The position numbers and the translations under genes are program-made. The notes beneath the pieces are model-generated. The model did no database searches. It saw only the letters and a list, made by a program, of their open reading frames with translations, and was not told the origin of the DNA. From Gammaproteobacteria bacterium (lineage in GTDB: Bacteria; Pseudomonadota; Gammaproteobacteria; UBA4575), in NCBI GenBank assembly GCA_028281205.1, contig JANQKJ010000104.1:1-13395 (forward strand): 13,395 nucleotides of DNA. Reading direction: 5' to 3'. Of this stretch, positions 5,056 to 13,121 are shown in pieces (the first letter of the stretch is position 1; each line of letters begins with the position of its first letter).

Positions 5056-6522
5056 TTAATATCTAACTAATACTTTGTAACTTAAAGTAATACGCTTTTC
5101 TGCAGGCACTTTAACTAACCATTGAGCCATATATGCGTTGACCTTCTCATATTCCAAGCTGGTTTCTTGCATTTTCCAATCGCCTGGTACCGGCTCCAAC
5201 ACTTTAACAACCACGTCTTCATCTTTAGCATTATGAATTTCTATTTCATAGCTTGAACTTGCTGCATGTTTGTACCTGCCGAAGGCAGACTCTTTTTTAT
5301 ACGATGTTTGTTTTTTATTGGCAGTAACATCAAATGCGTCGCCCAACTTCAAACGAATTGTTTCATTTTTTGGCGTGTGGTCTACACGATCTTCCCCAAT
5401 AAACTGGGCATTACCAGAAGAATCATTTTTATAAACTCTGACGATACCTTTAGGTAGCGGCATGCCCAAGCCATATTGTTTTTCATTTTCAAACTCGACA
5501 AATACACCTACTTTTAACTTATCAGCGATCACACCATATTGGTTGTAGTAATAATGTTGATTACCTTGCAGTAAAAATTCTTTATTTACAGGAATCTTAC
5601 TTGCTGACAAAAGTGCAACTTGCTTAGTTTGGTTTTGTAGCACATCTGTTTTGTGCCCGAGGGTATACAAATGGTATTCAAACAAACTTTCTTGTGCCAT
5701 TTCAGGCATGGCTTCAGCCGCCATATTTTTCATCATGACAACATCACGATGCTGTCTTCTTGGTTCGTATACCCGATTCACATCACCTGCTACTAGTTGA
5801 AGCTTGGCATTTTTATAACTTGCACCACTTTGATTATTTAATGTAACCCAGCCATTCAAATCCAATTGCTTTTCTGTTTCATCCAGCTTGGCAACATAAT
5901 CCGCTTTCCAACTCAAACCACCAGAAAGATAACTTAATTCTAATGTTTGATTTTTAGATATATTGTTATTGGCTAAAATAGAGAGCGTGGGACGGTCACG
6001 TAAATTATCTGGCACCTGATCATAAACAATCCTGCCTGGTACGCCGGTTTCAATACGATCACCAATCTTAAGTACGACACCGTTATTTGCACTTAATACC
6101 GTAGCAAGCACTTCCTTCTCGGCCCCAGTAGTAGGATGCGTTTTAACAACACGCACTTGTTTACCGACATATTTCTGTAACAACTGTTGCGGTGTTAACA
6201 AGTCATAATCAAAATTTTGTTCAATAAGAGATAGCGAGTTTGGATCAGATAAGCTAGTAATCAGAGCAGTTTCTGGCCGGATCTGTGCACTCACTTCTCT
6301 GACTGCAATTCTATTCAGCCCTTTGTTAAGAGAAACATCGCGCACGTCCCGAATCAACGCAAGATCTTGGTTATACACAGTGAGCGATAATTCCTGTTGG
6401 TCGTTTACTGTAGTGGTAATTTCCTGTGCATTAACAGTGATGAAATGAAGACTTGCGATCATTGCAGCTAAAACACAAAATCGGACCAAATGTGGTGAGT
6501 TATTGATCTTAATCTGCTGCAT
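5056..6522 (-). CDS. Exported DUF4139 domain protein
   Basis: This 488-residue protein has an N-terminal signal peptide (hydrophobic residues 15-29, probable cleavage after NA at 31-32). It then has the DUF4139 architecture: an N-terminal beta-rich part with the typical VYNQDLALIRDVR opening, the central GGLSWKADYVAKLD stretch, the NLQSG-like LNNQSGASYKNAKLQLVAGDVN segment, and a C-terminal beta-sandwich region ending YKVLVRY. It is probably periplasmic or surface-associated. The family has no established biochemical function. The start is well supported by AAGGAG (6530-6535) upstream. It is divergent from the VWA/J-protein operon, with 98 bases between. Confidence 0.88.
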   Translation of the reverse strand: MQQIKINNSPHLVRFCVLAAMIASLHFITVNAQEITTTVNDQQELSLTVYNQDLALIRDVRDVSLNKGLNRIAVREVSAQIRPETALITSLSDPNSLSLIEQNFDYDLLTPQQLLQKYVGKQVRVVKTHPTTGAEKEVLATVLSANNGVVLKIGDRIETGVPGRIVYDQVPDNLRDRPTLSILANNNISKNQTLELSYLSGGLSWKADYVAKLDETEKQLDLNGWVTLNNQSGASYKNAKLQLVAGDVNRVYEPRRQHRDVVMMKNMAAEAMPEMAQESLFEYHLYTLGHKTDVLQNQTKQVALLSASKIPVNKEFLLQGNQHYYYNQYGVIADKLKVGVFVEFENEKQYGLGMPLPKGIVRVYKNDSSGNAQFIGEDRVDHTPKNETIRLKLGDAFDVTANKKQTSYKKESAFGRYKHAASSSYEIEIHNAKDEDVVVKVLEPVPGDWKMQETSLEYEKVNAYMAQWLVKVPAEKRITLSYKVLVRY

Positions 6523-6570
6523 TCTTATGCTCCTTCAATAATAATAGGCATACTAATAGACTTAACTATC

Positions 6571-6599
6571 TTGAAAAGGTTTACCTTAGTAAAAATAAG
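6571..6599 (+). promoter_or_regulatory. Candidate sigma-70 promoter of the VWA/J-protein operon
   Basis: TTGAAA (6571-6576) and AATAAG (6594-6599) are separated by 17 bases. The -35 box is good and the -10 box matches 4 of 6. It would give a leader of about 15 bases before ATG 6621, consistent with the absence of a Shine-Dalgarno in front of that gene. Confidence 0.35.
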
Positions 6600-6620
6600 A
6601 GGATAAATAAATCAGCAATT

Positions 6621-7328
6621 ATGGCAAAAGACCAGCTTACTCGTTCTAATTCACTCTCGGTACAGGATTTTCTAAAAAAATCTGACCAAATGATAGCGCA
6701 TGAGAATAAAGAAAACTCTGGCCGTCTGTTGTTTGCTATGGATGCTACCGCTAGTCGTGAACGCTCCTGGGATATGGCATGCCAGATACAAGCAGATATG
6801 TTTATGAGTACTCAGGACATAGGTAATTTAGAAATCTCATTATGTTACTTTCGCGGATATCATGAATTTCAGGTGTTAGATTGGAGTTGTGACGCCGCCA
6901 AGCTAAGAGATCAAATGTTGCAAGTTCGCTGCCTTGCTGGTCATACACAAATCAAACGTACTTTGGAACATGCTGTCAAAGTATGCGCTTCACAAAAAAT
7001 AAAAGCGGTAGTATTTGTTGGTGACAGTTTTGAAGAAAACATTGACGATGTTGGCGCGGTAGCGGGTAAGCTTAGTATGTTAGGTGTTCCAGTATTTATT
7101 TTTCATGAAGGTCATGACCCAGCTGCAAAACAAGCGTTTCAACATATTGTTCAACTAACACAAGGTGCCTACTGCGCCTTTGACCAAAACAGTGTTGCCC
7201 AATTAAAAGAGTTACTATGTGCAGTCGCGGCATTTGCTGTTGGCGGCATCAGTGCATTAAAAGCCCATTCTCAAAAAGGTAACTCACTAGCCAACTCAAT
7301 CATTAAACAATTACCTCACTCAAAATAA
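6621..7328 (+). CDS. Small VWA-domain protein
   Basis: This 235-residue protein has no signal peptide. It has a von Willebrand A-type fold with a recognisable MIDAS: D41-A-T43-A-S45 after the hydrophobic strand LLFAM, T109 in AGHTQIKR, and D135 in VVFVGDSFEE. It is therefore probably a cytoplasmic, metal-dependent protein-interaction module. An Ala/Gly-rich hydrophobic stretch at about 200-215 may be an amphipathic or membrane-touching helix. It is first in a four-gene operon; the next ATG follows after a single base. The pairing with a J-domain gene and a second, large VWA gene suggests a shared assembly or chaperone task. No Shine-Dalgarno is visible. Confidence 0.82.
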   Translation: MAKDQLTRSNSLSVQDFLKKSDQMIAHENKENSGRLLFAMDATASRERSWDMACQIQADMFMSTQDIGNLEISLCYFRGYHEFQVLDWSCDAAKLRDQMLQVRCLAGHTQIKRTLEHAVKVCASQKIKAVVFVGDSFEENIDDVGAVAGKLSMLGVPVFIFHEGHDPAAKQAFQHIVQLTQGAYCAFDQNSVAQLKELLCAVAAFAVGGISALKAHSQKGNSLANSIIKQLPHSK

Positions 7329-7329
7329 T

Positions 7330-8061
7330 ATGGCCCGCATCATCCTTATTATTGTTGCTATTGCAATAGCCATGCTGTTATACCGCTGGATTAAACAGCA
7401 ACCTGCCAACAAGCGCTGGAAAATTTTAATGATTGTGGTTGGAGTTGTATTACTGGGTTTAGTCTTTACTGGTCGATTGCACTGGTTATTTGCATTAGCC
7501 GGTGCACTTATCCCGGCTGCACAACGGTTACTGGGTTTAATCGCCTATCTACCTATTTTGCAGAGAATGGCTAATTCATTTAAAGGCAATCAACCTAGTG
7601 CGGGAAAAACCTCGCAAGTTGAAACTGACTATTTGCATATGCAACTTGATCATGATTCCGGCAAACTTACGGGGATTGTCAGGTCAGGATTATTTGCCGG
7701 ACGCAATTTAGACAACTTATCAATTGATGAGCTCATGCAACTCAGAGATTACTATGTTCAGAATGACGAAGACTCGCGTCTGCTACTGGAAAACTACTTA
7801 GACCGTAAACATGGTAGCGAATGGCGTGCAGGACAAGAACAACAGACAGGGCCAAATACAGGGGCAAGCCACGATTCCAGCCTCTCTATAGATGAAGCCT
7901 ATGCTATCCTTGGCTTAGAATCTGGTGCTGATAAACAAACAGTTATTGATGCTCACCGTCGATTAATACAAAAACTTCATCCGGATCGTGGTGGCTCTAG
8001 TTATCTTGCAATAAAAATCAATCAAGCCAAAGACTTATTAATCAATCACATTACTGATTAA
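7330..8061 (+). CDS. Membrane-anchored J-domain protein (TIM14/Pam18-like C-terminal domain)
   Basis: This 243-residue protein has an N-terminal membrane anchor: hydrophobic segments at about 3-18, 32-47 and 52-75. A central module (about 100-160) contains HDSGKLTG, GLFAGRNL, SIDELMQL and LLENYLDR. The C-terminal J domain (about 186-240) has the invariant HPD at 217-219, followed by RGGSSYLAIKINQAKD, typical of the short TIM14-like type lacking a G/F-rich region. J domains stimulate DnaK-type Hsp70; this one would recruit Hsp70 to the inner membrane. It starts one base after the small VWA stop, and the large VWA gene follows four bases after its own stop, so expression is probably translationally coupled. 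Confidence 0.87.
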   Translation: MARIILIIVAIAIAMLLYRWIKQQPANKRWKILMIVVGVVLLGLVFTGRLHWLFALAGALIPAAQRLLGLIAYLPILQRMANSFKGNQPSAGKTSQVETDYLHMQLDHDSGKLTGIVRSGLFAGRNLDNLSIDELMQLRDYYVQNDEDSRLLLENYLDRKHGSEWRAGQEQQTGPNTGASHDSSLSIDEAYAILGLESGADKQTVIDAHRRLIQKLHPDRGGSSYLAIKINQAKDLLINHITD

Positions 8062-8065
8062 CTTT

Positions 8066-10348
8066 ATGAATTTATTGTTCTGGCGATCAAAAAATAAATC
8101 CAAAAAAATCATCAGCAAAAAAGCTATCAGTGAGAAACGTGAGCACCGATTAAAAGCTTATTCTAAAGATGGTGGTTACATACGCTCGCCGGGACGTAAA
8201 GGAAAAAACCAGAACAGCTCCGCCTTTGGTGGCATGGGTGAACGCGAGATGCAATTGCGGTTAGAGTTAATCGTAGAAGATGTATTAACTACAAAAAATA
8301 GTGTTTTCAAGCCGGCGCAGGCACTTGTAGACATTAGCCTGGCAGATCAGGAACGCTTTCTTGATTCTGTGGAAACCCTTGCGAATATAGATCTCATGTT
8401 AGGATTTGAGTTTTGCCATCATGCAACATCAAGCATTACTTTAGTCGATGAAGAAGACTGGTCAGACTGGATTAATCATTTACTAAAAGCGTTTCAACAT
8501 GGCGGACTTGATGCAAGCATTCTCGCCATGCAACTAGTTAATGATTATATCGATCGAAACTCTGTTGCACCCACCTCAGTGAGTTTCGATGAAATCAATC
8601 GTGTCATTGAAAGCATTATTACTGGCTTAAATGGTCGCAGATTAAAGCTCGAACAAAGTGATTTATTATTTACAGATACTGAAGTTATTCACTTACCTGA
8701 TAACATCTCGACTTTTCGTAGCCGTGAAGATAATTTTGCATTATATAAATCTATTGCCGTACACCAGTGGGCACAAACCTGGTATGGCACCTGGCGTGTT
8801 GATGTAGAACAACTTGTAACTAATTTTTCAGACAAGCAAAAAGCAATTAATTTATTTCACAAACTAGAAACTGTGCGTTTAGATGCCAACATCAAAAGAG
8901 AATTACCCGGTATTGGACGTGCAATTGAAAAATTTAATTCTTTACTCGCAGCAGATAACTTATCTGATGCATGGAAAAGTGCGATAGATACTTTATCAAA
9001 CAAAGAAAGTAGTGCCCACGATACCGCTCGTTTACTTTATGAACTATATGATCACGATTTTGTGCCTGAAGATACACTTTACCAGGGCATATTAAACCCA
9101 GCACTTGCTAAGCAAAAAACTGAGGCACGCATTGAGCAGGATAAAGAAAATCTTCAAACTATGCTTAATCAATTGCAAAAAGAATCTTCTCAGTCAAACC
9201 CAGATGTTCCATTGGATAATGAAGAAAGCCAGGATGACAAGCGTTTTGAAGTAAAAGAAGTAGAAGATGACGAAATGCCGGATGGATATCGATTAGAATT
9301 AGAATTTGATGGCGAAACAATTACTCCACCCGAACAAATCCAGGAATTGCTTGATTCAATTCAGCAAGATTTAGGTGAAATCCCTGAAGATTATTTAAGC
9401 ACAGATGAAGAAAGCCCCTTTCAAACCGGGGATGGTGAAGAAGAAAATGATGATATCGATGTACGCATCGGCTCGGGTGAAGTATATGTGTATGATGAGT
9501 GGGATCACTCGCGCCAGAAATACCGCAAAGAATGGTGTCATTTACGTGAAATAGAAGTGGAAGGCACACCCTCCGATTTTGTCGCACAGACATTAGATAA
9601 ACACCGTAGCCTATTAAAACATTTACATCGTACCTTTGAGGCACTGCGCGATGAAGATCGGCGCGTTCGCAAACAGCCATATGGCGAAGACATAGATTTG
9701 GACGCGGTCATATCATCTTATGCAGACATTATTAATGGCGAAGAATTGAGTCAAAATCTATTTATCAAACAACGCAAGGTGGATCGTAATATTGCTGTAA
9801 TGTTTATGATTGACATGAGTGGCTCAACATCTGGCTGGATTAACGATATGGAACGCGAAGCATTAGTTTTACTATGTGAATCTTTAGAAGTGCTTGGTGA
9901 TCGTTATGCTATTTATGGTTTCTCTGGTTTAACTCACAAACGTTGTGACTTATATAAAATCAAAGATTTTGATGAAAACTATTCATTAGATGTAAAAAAC
10001 CGTATTGCCGGCATTAAACCTCAAGATTACACTCGCATGGGTGCTGCGATCAGGCATTTAACCAAACTGTTGTCACAAGTCGAAGCAAAAACAAAAGTGC
10101 TTATTACTTTATCTGACGGCCGCCCCGACGATCAGGATGGTTATCGCGGTTCTTATGGCATCGAAGACACACGCCGCGCATTAATAGAATCCAAACATCA
10201 AGGTGTACACCCGTTTTGCATTACTATCGACAAAGAAGCCATGGATTACCTGGAACATATGTATGGTCCGGTAAATTTCACCATCGTCGATCAAGTCGAC
10301 AAGCTGCCATATAAAGTCTCGGATATTTATCGCCGCATCACTATGTAA
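8066..10348 (+). CDS. Large NorD/CbbO-like VWA protein
   Basis: This 760-residue cytoplasmic protein has a basic N-terminus (Lys/Arg-rich, residues 1-50), a mostly helical region (about 60-380), a very acidic linker (about 385-475), and the family segment VYDEWD...Y...WC at about 475-500. The C-terminal VWA domain (about 575-760) has a complete MIDAS: D583-M-S585-G-S587, T656 and D684. NorD and CbbO work with MoxR-class AAA+ ATPases (NorQ/CbbQ) to remodel or activate metalloenzymes such as nitric oxide reductase or Rubisco. No AAA+, nor or cbb genes are in the window, so the client is unknown. The J-domain protein upstream may supply the chaperone link instead. The start has no Shine-Dalgarno and lies four bases after the preceding stop. 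Confidence 0.85.
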   Translation: MNLLFWRSKNKSKKIISKKAISEKREHRLKAYSKDGGYIRSPGRKGKNQNSSAFGGMGEREMQLRLELIVEDVLTTKNSVFKPAQALVDISLADQERFLDSVETLANIDLMLGFEFCHHATSSITLVDEEDWSDWINHLLKAFQHGGLDASILAMQLVNDYIDRNSVAPTSVSFDEINRVIESIITGLNGRRLKLEQSDLLFTDTEVIHLPDNISTFRSREDNFALYKSIAVHQWAQTWYGTWRVDVEQLVTNFSDKQKAINLFHKLETVRLDANIKRELPGIGRAIEKFNSLLAADNLSDAWKSAIDTLSNKESSAHDTARLLYELYDHDFVPEDTLYQGILNPALAKQKTEARIEQDKENLQTMLNQLQKESSQSNPDVPLDNEESQDDKRFEVKEVEDDEMPDGYRLELEFDGETITPPEQIQELLDSIQQDLGEIPEDYLSTDEESPFQTGDGEEENDDIDVRIGSGEVYVYDEWDHSRQKYRKEWCHLREIEVEGTPSDFVAQTLDKHRSLLKHLHRTFEALRDEDRRVRKQPYGEDIDLDAVISSYADIINGEELSQNLFIKQRKVDRNIAVMFMIDMSGSTSGWINDMEREALVLLCESLEVLGDRYAIYGFSGLTHKRCDLYKIKDFDENYSLDVKNRIAGIKPQDYTRMGAAIRHLTKLLSQVEAKTKVLITLSDGRPDDQDGYRGSYGIEDTRRALIESKHQGVHPFCITIDKEAMDYLEHMYGPVNFTIVDQVDKLPYKVSDIYRRITM

Positions 10349-10352
10349 TCCC

Positions 10353-11525
10353 ATGCAAGAAAAATTTTTAAGTCAGCGTGTTTGCGCAGTGCAGACACCA
10401 ATTATTCCTACTATTAATAAATTAGTTAGAGAGTACCCCGGAACCATTTCTCTTGGCCAGGGCGTGTCTTATTACGGCCCGCCGCCAGAAACTTATCAAG
10501 CTATAGAAACGCAACTAAAATCTAAACAACTAAATGCTTATGGCCCGGTAGAAGGCATTCCGGAGCTGGTTGAAACCCTCACTCAAAAGTTAAATGCGCG
10601 CAATAACATCACTATCAATAACGACAATTGCGTGTTCGTTACCGCGGGCTCCAATATGGCGTTTAGCTCATTAGTACAAGTTTTAGCTGATCCTGGCGAT
10701 GAAATTATTTTATTAACACCTTATTACTTTAACCATGAAATGGCGATCCGTTTAGCCAATGCTAATCCAGTACTGGTACCAACTCTAGATAACTACCACC
10801 CTGATATTGATAGCATTAAAAAAGCCATTACTAATAAAACTCGTGCCATCGTCACTGTATCGCCAAACAACCCAAGTGCTGCGGTATACACACAAGACGA
10901 ACTCAGCACAATAAATGCGCTTTGCGCGCAACATAATATTTACCATATTTCGGATGAAGCTTACGAAGACTTCATACATAGCGAAAACGCACACTTCTCC
11001 CCTGCCTCACTAAATAATAGTGAAGCACACACTATTAGCCTGTACTCTTTATCCAAAGCTTATGGCTTTGCCGGGTGGCGTGTTGGTTACATGGTAATCC
11101 CAAAACACATATTTGCTTCACTACACAAAGTACAAGACACCGTACTGATATCACCGACCATTATTTCCCAATATGCGGCCATAGGCGCACATCAATCACC
11201 CTATAGCTATATCGAAAACAAAATAAAAGAAATAAAACGTTCTCGCCAAGTCTGCCTGGACGCACTCAACCAAACTGATTTACTAGCATCACCAGCCAAA
11301 TCCGAAGGTGCGTTCTATATCTTTGCTAAACTTAAAACTACAAAAGATGATTTCGACCTGGCAAAAACTCTCATTCAACAACATGGAGTCGCCACAATCC
11401 CCGGCAACGCATTTGAAGCAGGCAATGGATGTTATTTAAGAATTTCGTATGGCGCTTTGACCAGCGATACGGTCACCGAGGGAATAAACAAACTCATTCA
11501 AGGTCTTAGTAAATTACTCGTCTAA
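10353..11525 (+). CDS. PLP-dependent aminotransferase, class I/II
   Basis: This 390-residue fold-type I enzyme resembles aspartate/aromatic/kynurenine-type aminotransferases. Visible motifs are LGQGVSYYGPP (35-45), AYGPVEGIPEL (62-72), SPNNPSAAVY (170-179), DEAYEDF (D201 and Y204 for PLP), SLSKAYGFAGWRVGY with PLP-binding Lys235 and Arg243, and YLRISYG near the C-terminus with the carboxylate-binding Arg. The usual NPNNPTG motif reads S-P-N-N-P-S-A here, a mild departure that keeps the PLP-contacting Asn173. It begins four bases after the NorD-like stop without a Shine-Dalgarno, so it belongs to the operon. Its last 12 bases overlap the end of the convergent integrase remnant, and no terminator is visible. 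The amino-acid substrate is undetermined. Confidence 0.88.
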   Translation: MQEKFLSQRVCAVQTPIIPTINKLVREYPGTISLGQGVSYYGPPPETYQAIETQLKSKQLNAYGPVEGIPELVETLTQKLNARNNITINNDNCVFVTAGSNMAFSSLVQVLADPGDEIILLTPYYFNHEMAIRLANANPVLVPTLDNYHPDIDSIKKAITNKTRAIVTVSPNNPSAAVYTQDELSTINALCAQHNIYHISDEAYEDFIHSENAHFSPASLNNSEAHTISLYSLSKAYGFAGWRVGYMVIPKHIFASLHKVQDTVLISPTIISQYAAIGAHQSPYSYIENKIKEIKRSRQVCLDALNQTDLLASPAKSEGAFYIFAKLKTTKDDFDLAKTLIQQHGVATIPGNAFEAGNGCYLRISYGALTSDTVTEGINKLIQGLSKLLV

Positions 11526-12065
11526 CGGACTTATCACACCACTTCCACTACGTTGGATAACATGAGTGTAAATTTCTGTAGTTTTAACATTAGCATGCCC
11601 CAGTTGTTCTTGTACGGTACGTATATCCGCGCCTCTTTCAAGTAAATGAGCGGCAAAAGAGTGACGAAAAGCATAGCACGCAACTGGCTTATTCAAACCA
11701 ATAGCATGCACTGCTCGCTTTACTGCATGCTGAACAGACTGTTCACCGATATGATGTCTGCGAATTTTATTATTATTGCGCTTATCACATGATCGCTTAG
11801 CAGCAGGAAATAAATATTACCAGCCTAAAGTAAATGATGCAGACGGATATTTTCTATCTAGTGCATACGGTAAATATACGCCATCCCATTAATTTGATGC
11901 CTTATCCTGCTCAAAGTAAAACTCTACTATTTGTCGTTGTTTCTGGAGTAACTTTAAACATGTTTTTGAAAGCGTGGTAACCCGTTGTTTATTTCATTTA
12001 CCATCTCTAACCATCACACACAAACGGTGTTCATCTATATCATGGTAACGCAAGCGAGGATGCGA
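11514..12065 (-). pseudogene. intI: Integron integrase (IntI-type tyrosine recombinase), degraded
   Basis: The minus-strand frame reads as the catalytic half of an integron integrase: LRYHDIDEHRL, VRDGK, KQRVTTL, GVYLPYALDRKYPSA, YLFPA, IRRHHIGEQSVQHAVKRA, FRHSFAAHLLERGADIRTVQ, LGHANVKTTEIYTHV and SGVISPLD. VYLP...RKYP, RRHH and the G-V-x-SPLD ending are characteristic of IntI rather than other tyrosine recombinases. Three in-frame stops interrupt it: TAA 11817-11819 (where W-Q-Y is expected), TAA 11889-11891 and TGA 11994-11996 (where the Gly of VRDGKG is expected). The box II H-x-x-R His is Tyr (CYAFR), while the catalytic Tyr in IYTHV is kept. The frame is lost at 12066, so the N-terminal half and first catalytic Arg are missing or frameshifted. 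It cannot be functional. Confidence 0.9.
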
Positions 12066-12090
12066 TTAACGCGCGCGTACCAGAATAAGG

Positions 12091-12146
12091 TCAGACTCGA
12101 TTTAATTACGTTGCCATTCGCTTTATTCATTTAATCGAGCTAGCTC
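12091..12146. repeat. Inverted repeat at the integrase break point
   Basis: CTCGATT (12096-12102) pairs with AATCGAG (12133-12139), extended by two more A-T pairs after one mismatch. The right arm runs into the 10-base palindrome GAGCTAGCTC (12137-12146). The whole lies between the point where integrase homology stops and the end of the PaaY-like gene. It could act as that gene's terminator-like hairpin or be a REP-type element that disrupted the integrase; I cannot decide. Confidence 0.4.
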
Positions 12147-12155
12147 TATTCCCAT

Positions 12156-12776
12156 TTACTTTTTGTTATTTTCAAACGATACAGATGCATTGTCTTTAAC
12201 ATTTAGTATAGGCCTATCATCTTCTAACTCATATAATACCTCAACAGGTTGCATAGTTGTAAGACAGCGTTGCACTAATTCTTGATACACAGTTAAACCT
12301 TGTGCTATCCAGTCTAACTCTCTATTTTCAATAGTACGTACTATTTTAGATGGATTACCTGCTAATAGCTGCTTGTCAGCAACATGTCGATTTGCTGCTA
12401 CGAAGCTCATCGCTGCCACCAAACAATCCTCGCCAATCACCGCGTTATCCATAATGACTGAGTTCATACCGATCAAAGACCTTGTTTTTACATGGCAACC
12501 ATGCAAAATTACCCCATGCGCAATAATTACATTAGGCTCTACAATCACAGGGATATTTGGAAAAGAATGCAATACACAGTTTTCTTGCACATTACTTCCT
12601 TGCGCAATATGAATACGTGAAAAATCACCACGCAAACATGCACCAGGGCCAATATAGCAACTAGATTCTATAACCACATCACCAATCAATACTGCTTGCG
12701 GATGCACAAATGCATCAGGATGCACTACTGGCTTTACTCCGTCTATCGCATATGCTTGTATTTGCATTTTACTCAT
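12156..12776 (-). CDS. Gamma carbonic anhydrase family protein, PaaY/CaiE-like
   Basis: This 206-residue left-handed beta-helix protein is made of hexapeptide repeats. PaaY/CaiE-type features are PVVHPDAFVHPQAVLIGDV, YIGPGACLRGDF, NVQENCVLHSFP, HGVILHGCHV, SLIGMNSVIMDNAVIGEDC, VAAMSFV and LLAGNPSKIVR. The three zinc ligands expected for the family are present (H70, H87 and H92). PaaY is a thioesterase acting in phenylacetate degradation and CaiE is linked to carnitine metabolism. No paa or cai genes are here, so the substrate is open. Length suits PaaY. MQIQAY three codons later is an alternative start; neither has a strong Shine-Dalgarno. It lies beyond the 5' side of the dead integrase, on the same strand, so it is either an inserted gene or a cassette in inverted orientation. 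Confidence 0.85.
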   Translation of the reverse strand: MSKMQIQAYAIDGVKPVVHPDAFVHPQAVLIGDVVIESSCYIGPGACLRGDFSRIHIAQGSNVQENCVLHSFPNIPVIVEPNVIIAHGVILHGCHVKTRSLIGMNSVIMDNAVIGEDCLVAAMSFVAANRHVADKQLLAGNPSKIVRTIENRELDWIAQGLTVYQELVQRCLTTMQPVEVLYELEDDRPILNVKDNASVSFENNKK

Positions 12777-13121
12777 TTACATCAATCACATTGGTTACAA
12801 TCACGCGGCATCAGATTCAGACTAAAGTGTACTGAATTCTAAAGTAATTAAAGGGATCAGTACATTTCTAGTAACTATGATCCGCTGAAAAAGCAAGCAG
12901 CAAAAATCTATTAAGTACTAATGAACAACGATTCAAAGTCAGCTAGATAAGCTTCAAATTCCTCTGAAAATAAAATTTGTGCAAAATAAAAGTCTTACGC
13001 TTTATGTATCCTACTCATAACAGGTTGCATCACAGTCACACAATGCTAGACTCGCAGCTCCGCCGCTCGCTTCTATACAATGTGTTATGCATTCACAGCG
13101 TAGAAATAATTAGGTATTAAA
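12777..13121. other. Gene-poor 345-base stretch between divergent genes
   Basis: No convincing intact gene is seen. It holds an inverted repeat TGTACTGA (12828-12835)/TCAGTACA (12857-12864), a competing GGATCA/TGATCC pair (12854-12859 and 12878-12883), a minus-strand open stretch without a start (12911-12994) that looks like a gene scrap, and the attC-like element at 13016-13089. The mix suits a decayed cassette region of an integron. Confidence 0.5.
13016..13089 (+). repeat. attC-like inverted repeat (possible integron cassette recombination site)
   Basis: CATAACA (13016-13022) and TGTTATG (13083-13089) form perfect 7-bp outer arms around about 60 bases, with a weaker TTG/CAA pair just inside and a GC-rich centre. 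Outer arms containing AAC and GTT and a total length near 74 are as expected for attC. The HHH gene starts 32 bases after it, the spacing seen in cassettes. Inner arms pair poorly, and GTTATGC matches GTTRRRY in 6 of 7 positions, so the call is tentative. Confidence 0.4.

Noticed and set aside
9321..9680. Minus-strand 119-codon frame opposite the NorD-like gene
   Set aside because: It overlaps the acidic linker and conserved W-D...W-C region of the plus-strand protein, and its composition (His/Val-rich) reflects the complement of acidic codons.
8066..10348. Naming the large VWA gene norD or cbbO
   Set aside because: The family resemblance is clear, but there is no nor or cbb cluster and no NorQ/CbbQ ATPase, so a specific gene symbol is not justified.
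12828..12883. Inverted repeats TGTACTGA/TCAGTACA and GGATCA/TGATCC as a second attC site or terminator
   Set aside because: They lack the AAC/GTT outer arms of attC and no T tract follows; they may be chance or a minor operator, so they are only mentioned in the gene-poor stretch.
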